The notes under the pieces are model-generated. The model saw nothing but the letters and a program-made list of their open reading frames with translations, had not been told where the DNA came from and made no database searches. Position numbers and translations under genes: made by a program. From NCBI GenBank assembly GCA_910587025.1, contig CAJUKR010000044.1, positions 1 through 14,097 on the forward strand: a stretch of 14,097 nt of DNA, read 5' to 3'. This document shows, one piece after another, positions 1 through 5,769 of the stretch (the first letter of the stretch is position 1; each line of letters opens with the position of its first letter). The stretch is from an uncultured Christensenellaceae bacterium (GTDB lineage: Bacteria > Bacillota > Clostridia > Christensenellales > Pumilibacteraceae).

Positions 1-94
1 AAATTCTTAAAAATTTCTAAAAAACTACTCGCAAACGCTTGACAAATTTACAAAATAAATACGGTCAACACTTTATTTTTGCCGAAAAGTATGA

Positions 95-100
95 TATAAT
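95..100 (+). promoter_or_regulatory. Probable -10 box for the RhuM-family gene
   Basis: A perfect TATAAT lies 24 bases before the start codon at 125. The best-placed -35 is a weak TTTATT at 72-77 with 17-base spacing. A consensus TTGACA at 39-44 is too far upstream to pair with it. An AAGGA ribosome binding site lies about 112-116. The expected leader is under 20 bases. Confidence 0.55.
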
Positions 101-124
101 AATTTTGTATATAAGGATTTTATT

Positions 125-1174
125 ATGTCCGACAATAAAAACAATCAAATTTACATACGCAGTTCGGCGGCGGAATATCTTACTTACGTTGCGTCTGTCG
201 GCGAAAGTAACCGCGATATCGAAGTCCGCTACGAGGACGAAAATATTTGGCTCACGCAAAAGGCAATGGGTTTACTTTATAATATTGAAACGAACACGAT
301 AAACTATCATATCAAAAAGATTTTTGCGGATAGCGAGTTAGACGAAAATTCAGTTATTCGAAAATTTCGAATAACTGCCGATGACGGTAAAGAATACAAT
401 ACAAATCATTATAACCTGCAAATGATAATCGCCGTAGGCTTTAAGGTAAATTCCGAACGCGCCGTTCAGTTCCGTAAATGGGTCAATCAAATCGCATCCG
501 AATATACGATCAAGGGTTGGGTTATGGATGACGAGCGGCTCAAGCGCGGCACATACTTAACAGATAAATACTTTGACGAGCAGTTGGAGCGTGTCCGTGA
601 GATCCGCGCCAGCGAGCGAAAGTTCTATCAGAAGATAACCGATCTTTATGCTACGGCAATCGATTACGACATAAATTCGGCGCAAACCAAACGGTTTTAC
701 GCAACGGTGCAAAATAAAATGCACTACGCCGTTCACGGTCATACGGCAGCCGAACTCATTGTAGAGCGTGCCGATGCCACACGCGAACACATGGGGCTTA
801 CAACTTGGACGGATGCGCCTGACGGCAAAATCAAAAAGTCGGACGTAACGATTGCAAAGAATTATCTTAACGCATACGAACTCGGACAACTCAACCGTAT
901 GGTAACGGCGTATATCGATTTTGCCGAGAGTATGGCGGCGCGGCACATTCCGTTAACTATGGAAGACTGGGAAAGCCGGCTGAATTCGTTTATTCGAATG
1001 TTCGAATACGGTTTGCTTTCCGATGCGGGCAATGTATCCGCCGAAATTGCCAAATTGCATGCCGAAACGGAATTTGAAAAATATCGGGTAATTCAGGATC
1101 GATTGTTTATGTCGGATTACGACAAGTATATGCTTGAACTCGAAGAGCATATCAAAAAAGATAAAAAGGATTGA
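125..1174 (+). CDS. RhuM family protein
   Basis: This 349-residue protein matches the RhuM (virulence_RhuM) family over its full length. The family is named after a gene on Salmonella pathogenicity island 3 and its biochemical role is not established. Recognisable family blocks are IWLTQKAM (41-48), the central YNLQMIIAVGFKVNSERAVQFRKW (96-119, quoted here in one block only as landmarks Y96 to W119), DDERLKRG (135-142), HGHTAAELI..RAD (204-217) and MGLTTW (223-228). The N-terminal half resembles DNA-binding-like modules of phage regulators such as the BRO-N/KilA-N type, which is an inference. The C-terminal half is mostly helical and charged. The start has an AAGGA site just upstream. The gene stands alone between its own promoter and a hairpin terminator, with a Fic-family gene next on the same strand. 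A 27-bp perfect palindrome lies inside the coding region at 351-377. Confidence 0.9.
   Translation: MSDNKNNQIYIRSSAAEYLTYVASVGESNRDIEVRYEDENIWLTQKAMGLLYNIETNTINYHIKKIFADSELDENSVIRKFRITADDGKEYNTNHYNLQMIIAVGFKVNSERAVQFRKWVNQIASEYTIKGWVMDDERLKRGTYLTDKYFDEQLERVREIRASERKFYQKITDLYATAIDYDINSAQTKRFYATVQNKMHYAVHGHTAAELIVERADATREHMGLTTWTDAPDGKIKKSDVTIAKNYLNAYELGQLNRMVTAYIDFAESMAARHIPLTMEDWESRLNSFIRMFEYGLLSDAGNVSAEIAKLHAETEFEKYRVIQDRLFMSDYDKYMLELEEHIKKDKKD
351..377. repeat. 27-bp perfect palindrome inside the RhuM-family gene
   Basis: Two perfect 13-base arms (CAGTTATTCGAAA and its reverse complement) flank a single central A. The stretch lies in frame and encodes residues about 76-84 (SVIRKFRIT), so it is translated. 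It could be a protein-binding site, an mRNA hairpin early in the message, or a chance product of the codons for a conserved peptide. Confidence 0.9.
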
Positions 1175-1200
1175 GTATTGTATTTATAAGATAAAAGCAT

Positions 1201-1236
1201 ATAAAAGCCACAAGATTTTTATTCGGTGGCTTTTAT
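1201..1236 (+). terminator. Intrinsic terminator after the RhuM-family gene
   Basis: An 11-bp perfect stem (ATAAAAGCCAC paired with GTGGCTTTTAT) encloses a 14-base loop, 26 bases after the stop codon. The T-run forms part of the 3' arm. Confidence 0.8.
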
Positions 1237-1342
1237 CATAGTATGTGGCGTCGGTGTTATATTTTCACAGCATGCTTATTATCTTTCTATTCAAACAGTG
1301 AATCCATATCTATTGTGTTTCTTCCTAAAATCGACAAAATAT

Positions 1343-1383
1343 AAAGAATCGGACGCATGAAGATGACGTACGTTCGATTCTTT
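1343..1383 (+). terminator. Possible second intrinsic terminator
   Basis: AAAGAATCGGACG at 1343-1355 pairs with CGTTCGATTCTTT at 1371-1383 across a 15-base loop, with one internal G-T wobble. A short TTTT run overlaps the 3' end. No gene is visible immediately upstream, so it may back up the terminator at 1201-1236 or belong to an unseen transcript. Confidence 0.45.
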
Positions 1384-1396
1384 TCGTTCGATGCTT

Positions 1397-1438
1397 ATGT
1401 GAAACAAAATCGCGAAAATGTTTGATTTTGTTTCACAT
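1397..1438. repeat. Inverted repeat, copy 1 (GTGAAACAAAAT family)
   Basis: Perfect 15-bp arms, ATGTGAAACAAAATC and its reverse complement at 1424-1438, enclose a 12-base spacer. The arm core ATGTGAAACAAAAT is shared with the inverted repeat at 1587-1633. A shared arm sequence with differing spacers suggests a protein-binding site, not a plain terminator, and there is no terminator-like GC stem. Confidence 0.85.
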
Positions 1439-1492
1439 TTTTGTTTTTAATTTATTCTTAAAGATATACTGAACAAAAATCATAAATAAATG

Positions 1493-1562
1493 AAAATCTT
1501 TCAGTAGTAGTGAAGGATTTTCGGAAATTTGCAAAATCTTTCAGTAGCAGTGAAAGATTTTC
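1493..1562. repeat. Tandem pair of 30-bp palindromic units, 40-bp period
   Basis: Two near-identical 30-base units occupy 1493-1522 and 1533-1562, differing at two positions. Each is itself an imperfect inverted repeat, AAAATCTTTCA then a 7-base GTAGNAG loop then TGAARGATTTT. Ten unrelated bases separate them. With only two copies and a 10-base gap this is not a CRISPR array. The second copy directly abuts the TTGACA at 1563-1568, which fits tandem operators about four helical turns apart. Confidence 0.85.
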
Positions 1563-1591
1563 TTGACATAGGCAATAATGTTTAGTATATG
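1563..1591 (+). promoter_or_regulatory. Candidate upstream promoter of the Fic-family gene
   Basis: TTGACA at 1563-1568 and TATATG at 1586-1591 are 17 bases apart. The -10 overlaps the left arm of the inverted repeat at 1587-1633. A transcript starting near 1598 would carry most of that repeat in its leader but would still lack a ribosome binding site. Confidence 0.45.
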
Positions 1592-1633
1592 TGAAACAAA
1601 ATTATAAAGAATGCTTGATTTTGTTTCACATAT
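1587..1633. repeat. Inverted repeat, copy 2, probable operator of the Fic-family gene
   Basis: Perfect 16-bp arms, ATATGTGAAACAAAAT at 1587-1602 and its reverse complement at 1618-1633, enclose a 15-base spacer. The left arm covers the -10 of the upstream promoter. The right arm fills the spacer of the downstream promoter (1615-1643). That placement is what a repressor site would have. The binding protein is unknown. Confidence 0.8.
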
Positions 1634-1643
1634 TTGATATAAT
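1615..1643 (+). promoter_or_regulatory. Promoter reaching the Fic start codon (leaderless)
   Basis: TTGATT at 1615-1620 and a perfect TATAAT at 1638-1643 are 17 bases apart. The expected start of transcription is about seven bases past the -10, which is the A of the ATG at 1650. There is no purine-rich ribosome binding site between the -10 and the ATG, so the message would be leaderless. Confidence 0.6.
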
Positions 1644-1649
1644 GCCGAT

Positions 1650-2585
1650 ATGAAAAACGATTTTTCCGAAACAGTCGAATTATTGCATTTGCGTAAAGAT
1701 TGCGAAACACGGTTGAATTCTTTACTTTGGGGTTCGATCGAAGTTCGCGAGTCGAAAAGCGGCAAGTTCATTTATCTGCATAAACGCGTCGGTGGCTTGA
1801 CGCGTACTTATTATGTGGGTGAGTTTGACGAAGAATTGTGTTCGCAAATACGGAAGAACAATATTACGGCGAAAGAAGTCAAGCGAAAATTGCGAACGGT
1901 CGAAAAACAACTGAAAGAACGAAATTACGTTGCCGGTGAATTGAATGAGTCAATACGTCTTAATATCGATCTGGCAAAACGCAATCTTGCCGATACTATT
2001 TATAAGCAAGCCGTTTTGGAAGGAGTTGCAGTGACTTTTCTGGACACGGAGACCATTATCGAAGGGGGGAAGATCAACGGCGTTTCAGCCGACGATATTC
2101 AGAAGATAAATAATCTTAAGCATGCCTGGCAATTTGTTTTGGACGAGGGCGTAGTCGCGTCCGAGTCCGATTATTCGATATTGTGTTTGATAAATCGGCT
2201 TGTGGTGGAAGGTTTTTATTATAATGCGGGGAAACTCAGAAGCGTACCCGTTTCCATCGGGGGGACGAAATGGACGCCCGAACTTCCGATAGAAAGCGTC
2301 GTAACCGAACAGCTTGCGGATATTCTGCGCGAACGCGACGTTTACGAGCGGGCGATAAACGCATTGCTATTCGTAACAAAAAAGCAATTATTCATAGACG
2401 GTAACAAGCGAACTTCGGTCATTTTCGCGAATCATATACTCATTTCGAACGGAGCGGGCTTGATAGTTATTCCAGAAGAAAAAGTGTCCGAGTATAAAAA
2501 ATTGTTGATCGGCTATTACGAAACGGACAACACGCGCGAGATAAAACATTTCTTATATAAAGAATGTCTGACCGAGCTTCATTGA
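1650..2585 (+). CDS. Fic/Doc-family protein with Gln at the catalytic His position
   Basis: This 311-residue protein has a C-terminal Fic domain. Fic enzymes transfer AMP or other phosphate-containing groups from a nucleotide to protein targets. The signature is QLFIDGNKRTS (246-256), matching HxFx(D/E)GN(G/K)R except that the catalytic His is Gln246. The substrate flap is visible as VSIGGTKW (201-208). ETIIEGG (134-140) resembles the (S/T)xxxE(G/N) self-inhibitory motif, with Glu where Ser/Thr is expected. Residues about 25-90 contain a FIYLHKR..G..RTYYVGEF block and a charged, probably coiled helix, of unrecognised function. M1 is the only methionine seen and has no ribosome binding site, fitting the leaderless promoter. 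Gln variants occur in some Fic subfamilies as I recall, so loss of activity is not proven. A role as a toxin, a modified enzyme or a regulator remains open. Confidence 0.85.
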   Translation: MKNDFSETVELLHLRKDCETRLNSLLWGSIEVRESKSGKFIYLHKRVGGLTRTYYVGEFDEELCSQIRKNNITAKEVKRKLRTVEKQLKERNYVAGELNESIRLNIDLAKRNLADTIYKQAVLEGVAVTFLDTETIIEGGKINGVSADDIQKINNLKHAWQFVLDEGVVASESDYSILCLINRLVVEGFYYNAGKLRSVPVSIGGTKWTPELPIESVVTEQLADILRERDVYERAINALLFVTKKQLFIDGNKRTSVIFANHILISNGAGLIVIPEEKVSEYKKLLIGYYETDNTREIKHFLYKECLTELH

Positions 2586-2595
2586 AAACTCGGTC
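2570..2595 (+). other. Hairpin across the Fic stop codon
   Basis: GACCGAG (2570-2576) pairs perfectly with CTCGGTC (2589-2595). The 12-base loop contains the TGA stop at 2583-2585. It sits just before the shared terminator. Confidence 0.6.
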
Positions 2596-2597
2596 GC

Positions 2598-2636
2598 AGA
2601 AAAAAGGCGAGCCGCTAAACGGTACGGATCGCCTTT
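2598..2636. terminator. Bidirectional terminator between the convergent Fic and regulator genes
   Basis: AAAGGCGA (2603-2610) pairs with TCGCCTTT (2629-2636), with an inner CCG/CGG extension. Read on the minus strand the stem is followed by a run of six T (complement of 2598-2603), which fits ending the regulator gene that stops at 2644. Read on the plus strand a looser GTCGTTTTT follows. Confidence 0.75.
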
Positions 2637-2643
2637 GTCGTTT

Positions 2644-3489
2644 TTATTCGCTTTTTTTGAGTTTGGCGCGGTATTTGCCCGGGGGAGTGCCGACGGCTTT
2701 TTTGAAAAGTTTGCAGAAATAGTTATAGTCGTCTACGCCGACTTCGCGGGCGATGGAAGTGACGGTGGCGTCGCTTTCGTTCATCAGCTCTTTGGCACGT
2801 TCTATACGCTTTAGCGTGACGTATTGCGCTATGCCCATGCCGAACGACTGCATGGAGATCTGATACAGCTTGGTGCGGGAGATGAAGAAGTGGCGGCATA
2901 TGGTGTCGCTGTCCAGTTTTTCCGAAAGATTCTTTTCTATGAATGCGTTTATGCGGTTGGAGATGTCGTCGTTTTTCCAACTTGCAAGGTTGGATATTTG
3001 TACATATGAGGCTATTGCGTCGAGAAGGCGGGCGGACGCCGTGATTTTTTCGAGCGAGCTTTTTTTGATCTTGCGCACGGCTTTTTCCGTTTCCTTTTTA
3101 TCATAGCCGTATTCCGCGCACCGCTTTACGACTTCGGCGACCGCTTCTTCATAACCTTCCGCCGGCATCATGTGCGCGAAGATCGCATAGCCGATCACGC
3201 CGCCGCCCAGCCGTATGGGGGTTATTTCTTCCAGCAGTCCGGCGTGACAGGTGTACACGTGCGGTTCGCGAAGTTTTTTCGCGCGCTTGCATGCTTCGTT
3301 GTCGCAAGCCCGACACGCCGCCGCGCCTTTCGGCGTGCTTCGGATGAGCCTGCATATTTCGGGCATTTCGGCGGGGTATTCGGTGACGGTGCGGAATTCG
3401 TCGTCGAATACGGATATGCGTATGCCGACTACCGTATAAAAATCTTTGAGAAGCTCGGTCAGGCTGCTCTTTTCGAACGAACTTATCAT
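2644..3489 (-). CDS. PocR-sensor / AraC-family transcriptional regulator
   Basis: This is a 281-residue, two-domain regulator. Residues about 8-110 form a PocR-type ligand-sensing domain, with Cys-rich landmarks ICRLIR (45-50), CRACDNEAC (59-67) and YTCHAGLLEEITPI (79-92), then GGGVIGYAIFAH. Residues about 175-277 form an AraC-type double helix-turn-helix: CRHFFISRTKLYQ (198-210) is the first, and IAREVGVDDYNYFCKLFKKAVGTPPGKYR (246-274) is the second with its signature tail. The start at 3489 was chosen because AAGGAG lies just upstream; longer in-frame starts up to 3633 have no such site and add a low-complexity Arg-rich extension. It is divergent from tkt-xylA-xylB-GH43, so it most likely activates that operon in response to a pentose or derived metabolite, where many Bacillota use the ROK-type XylR. 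The ligand is inferred, not shown. Confidence 0.9.
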   Translation of the reverse strand: MISSFEKSSLTELLKDFYTVVGIRISVFDDEFRTVTEYPAEMPEICRLIRSTPKGAAACRACDNEACKRAKKLREPHVYTCHAGLLEEITPIRLGGGVIGYAIFAHMMPAEGYEEAVAEVVKRCAEYGYDKKETEKAVRKIKKSSLEKITASARLLDAIASYVQISNLASWKNDDISNRINAFIEKNLSEKLDSDTICRHFFISRTKLYQISMQSFGMGIAQYVTLKRIERAKELMNESDATVTSIAREVGVDDYNYFCKLFKKAVGTPPGKYRAKLKKSE

Positions 3490-3753
3490 TTTTTCTCCTT
3501 TTGCCCGAGCGGCGGTCGCTTTTCGGCGTATAACGTCCGTTTCCGTCCGAAAGCGTCGGCAGTGCGTTCGCTTCGGTCGAAACCGTCGCGATGCGTCGGA
3601 AAGCGACGGATATTGTATTCGTGCTACGGACAATACTTCAAAGTCTGAACAATTATACCATAAATGAGCGGATTTTGTCTATACATTCGGCGAGATTTTT
3701 TTTATAATTTTCTTGATATAAAGAAATTAAGGAATTATAAGGAAGGATCGGAT
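3490..3753. promoter_or_regulatory. Divergent regulator/tkt control region
   Basis: No gene is credible in these 264 bases. The minus-strand promoter of the regulator is TAGACA (3681 down to 3676), an 18-base spacer, and TATAAT (3657 down to 3652). That predicts a leader of about 155 bases that is GC-rich and full of short inverted repeats such as CGTCG/CGACG. The plus-strand tkt promoter is separate, and the two -35 boxes share bases 3680-3681. A degenerate direct repeat GTCTnnACA occurs at 3643-3651 and 3677-3685, 34 bases apart, a layout typical of AraC-family binding sites. The right-hand copy covers the tkt -35. Confidence 0.65.
3680..3708 (+). promoter_or_regulatory. Promoter of the tkt-xylA-xylB-GH43 operon
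   Basis: TATACA at 3680-3685 (four of six matches to TTGACA) and a perfect TATAAT at 3703-3708 are 17 bases apart. The start of transcription would be near 3715, leaving a leader of about 39 bases with a strong AAGGAAGGA site. A weak -35 covered by a candidate activator site fits positive control. Confidence 0.65.
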
Positions 3754-5739
3754 ATGGATAAGACCATGCGAGATGTAATCAGATCGGTAAGAGTACTTTC
3801 CGCCGAGCAGGTGGAAAAAGCAAAGAGCGGCCACCCGGGAACTCCGCTCGGGGCGGCTCCCGTTGCGGCGACGCTGTTCGGGAAGTTTATGAAGATTTCG
3901 CCGAACGATCCCGGATTTTTCGATCGCGACAGGTTCGTGCTTTCGTCGGGGCATGCTTCGGCGTTGTTGTATTCGATCCTGCACGTATGCGGTTTCGACG
4001 TCAAAAAAGAGGATCTCGAGAATTTCCGCGCATACGGCAGCCGCACGCCCGGTCATCCCGAGGTCGGCGTTACGCCCGGCGTGGACTGTTCTACGGGTCC
4101 GCTCGGTCAGGGCGTTGCGAACGCGGTGGGATTGGCGCTCGCCGAACGTATGCTCGCGGCGAAGTTCAACAAGCCCGGCTGTAATCTCGTCGATCATTAT
4201 ACTTACGCGTTATGCGGCGACGGGTGCATGATGGAGGGTATCGAGAACGAAGCGGCTTCGCTGGCGGGGCTGTGGAAGCTCGGCAAGCTCATAGTCGTTT
4301 ACGACAGCAACCGCATTACCATAGAGGGCAATACGGACGTATCGTTCGTCGAGGACGTCGCCGCACGGCATAAGGCGCTCGGCTGGCATGTCGTACGCGC
4401 TGGGAACGCGGAAAACGTCGATTCGTTGGCGGACGCGATCGCGGCGGCGAAAGCCGAGGACGGAAGGCCGTCGCTTGTCATCGTGTCGTCTACGATCGGA
4501 TTCGGAGCGCCGAACGCGGGCACGAGTTCGGTACACGGCGCTCCGCTCGGCGAAGCGGGGATGTGCGCGCTCAAAGAAGCGCTCGACTGGAAGTGCGAGC
4601 CGTTCGAGACTCCGGACACTGTCAAGGCGTTTGCCGAAGATATGAAGAAGAAGGGCGACAAATACGTCCGCGCATGGAAGGAAGAACTGGCGAAGGCGGA
4701 AAAACAGTATCCCGCGCTCGTCGAGGAGTTCCGCGGATGGTTGGACGGTTCTGCCGCTAAAGCCGCCGCCGAGTCCGAAGAGTTGTTCGAAGTCTGCACC
4801 GAGTCGGCTGCGACGCGCAATATCTGCGGCGAGCTGCTCGTTAAGACAGATAAGCTCGTACCCAATTTCGTGGGCGGATCCGCCGATCTCGCGCCGTCGA
4901 ACTGTACGGCGATCAAGGGACGCGAATATTATTCTCCGACCTGTTCGGGCGGCAAGGCGATCCACTTCGGCGTACGCGAACACGCCATGGCGGCGGTGTG
5001 CAACGGTCTGGCTTTGCACGGCGGACTGCGCCCGTTTTGCGCTACGTTCTTCGTATTCTCCGATTATATGAAGTATGCCGTGCGCATGAGCGCGATTATG
5101 AAACTGCCCGTGACGTATATACTTTCGCACGACTCCATAGGCGTGGGCGAGGACGGACCGACGCATCAGCCCGTCGAACAGCTTGCTTCGCTCAGGAGTA
5201 TACCAGGGGTTTACGTTTACCGTCCGTGCGACGGTACGGAAACGGCGGCGGCGTTCGCCCGCGCGCTGACGGCAAACTCGCCGACGGCGATCGTGACGAG
5301 CAGGCAGAAGCTCGCCGCGCATAATCTTTCGACAAAGGACGGCGCGCTCAAGGGCGGATACGTGCTGTATTCGGGTGAAAAGCAGACGCCCGACGTCATA
5401 CTCATGTCGAGCGGAAGCGAGGTCGGTCTGTGTCTGGAAGCGGCGAAGCGGCTGGGAGAACAAGGCGTGTCGGCGCGCGTCGTATCGATGCCGTGCATGG
5501 ATCTGTTCGAGGAGCAGAGCGAGGAATATAAAGAAAGCGTGTTGCCGAAAAAGGTGCGCGCCCGCGTCGCAGTCGAAGCGGCAAGCGGAATGTGCTGGGG
5601 AAGGTATGTCGGGTTGGACGGCGCGTACGTGTGCATGGATACGTTCGGCGAGTCCGCGCCCGCGGGTAAGCTGTTCGAAAAATTCGGGTTTACCGCGGAA
5701 AACGTAACAAAGGCGGCTTTGTCCGTCATCGGAAAATAA
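3754..5739 (+). CDS. tkt: Transketolase
   Basis: This 661-residue enzyme is the usual length for a full-length transketolase. It moves two-carbon units between sugar phosphates using thiamine diphosphate, linking xylulose 5-phosphate to glycolytic intermediates. Visible landmarks are SGHPG (25-29), SSGHAS (64-69), TPGHPE (98-103), the diphosphate motif GDG (155-157) running to N186, GGSADLAPSN in the pyrimidine domain, and REHAM with the cofactor-activating Glu at about residue 409. The start at 3754 has AAGGAAGGA upstream; an in-frame extension to 3664 would begin before the predicted transcription start. It is the first gene of the xylose operon, 30 bases before xylA, so it probably serves pentose catabolism in particular. 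Codons here are clearly richer in G+C than in the flanking RhuM and Fic genes. Confidence 0.97.
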   Translation: MDKTMRDVIRSVRVLSAEQVEKAKSGHPGTPLGAAPVAATLFGKFMKISPNDPGFFDRDRFVLSSGHASALLYSILHVCGFDVKKEDLENFRAYGSRTPGHPEVGVTPGVDCSTGPLGQGVANAVGLALAERMLAAKFNKPGCNLVDHYTYALCGDGCMMEGIENEAASLAGLWKLGKLIVVYDSNRITIEGNTDVSFVEDVAARHKALGWHVVRAGNAENVDSLADAIAAAKAEDGRPSLVIVSSTIGFGAPNAGTSSVHGAPLGEAGMCALKEALDWKCEPFETPDTVKAFAEDMKKKGDKYVRAWKEELAKAEKQYPALVEEFRGWLDGSAAKAAAESEELFEVCTESAATRNICGELLVKTDKLVPNFVGGSADLAPSNCTAIKGREYYSPTCSGGKAIHFGVREHAMAAVCNGLALHGGLRPFCATFFVFSDYMKYAVRMSAIMKLPVTYILSHDSIGVGEDGPTHQPVEQLASLRSIPGVYVYRPCDGTETAAAFARALTANSPTAIVTSRQKLAAHNLSTKDGALKGGYVLYSGEKQTPDVILMSSGSEVGLCLEAAKRLGEQGVSARVVSMPCMDLFEEQSEEYKESVLPKKVRARVAVEAASGMCWGRYVGLDGAYVCMDTFGESAPAGKLFEKFGFTAENVTKAALSVIGK

Positions 5740-5769
5740 AAAACAAGAAATCAAAACAAGGAGCGAACC

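Larger units (their letters stand above)
1237..1649. other. Repeat-rich intergenic region before the Fic-family gene
   Basis: No credible coding region is visible in these roughly 410 bases. In order they hold a possible second terminator hairpin (1343-1383), a first long inverted repeat (1397-1438), a tandem pair of 30-bp palindromic units (1493-1562), a TTGACA box abutting the second unit, a second long inverted repeat (1587-1633), and a promoter that runs into the Fic start codon. The stretch is AT-rich compared with the coding regions. Confidence 0.75.

Noticed and set aside
28..44. Catabolite-repression (cre) site GCAAACGCTTGAC
   Set aside because: It only partly matches the consensus, misses the 3' CA at the right place, and is not near the xylose operon.
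1493..1562. CRISPR array
   Set aside because: There are only two repeat units, with a 10-base gap and strong internal symmetry. No cas gene is nearby.
3490..3633. Longer N-terminus for the PocR/AraC regulator
   Set aside because: The extra 48 residues are Arg-rich low-complexity sequence before the PocR domain, and the AAGGAG site sits directly before the start at 3489.
3664..3753. Longer N-terminus for transketolase
   Set aside because: It would start upstream of the predicted -10 box and adds residues unlike transketolase. The start at 3754 has a strong ribosome binding site.
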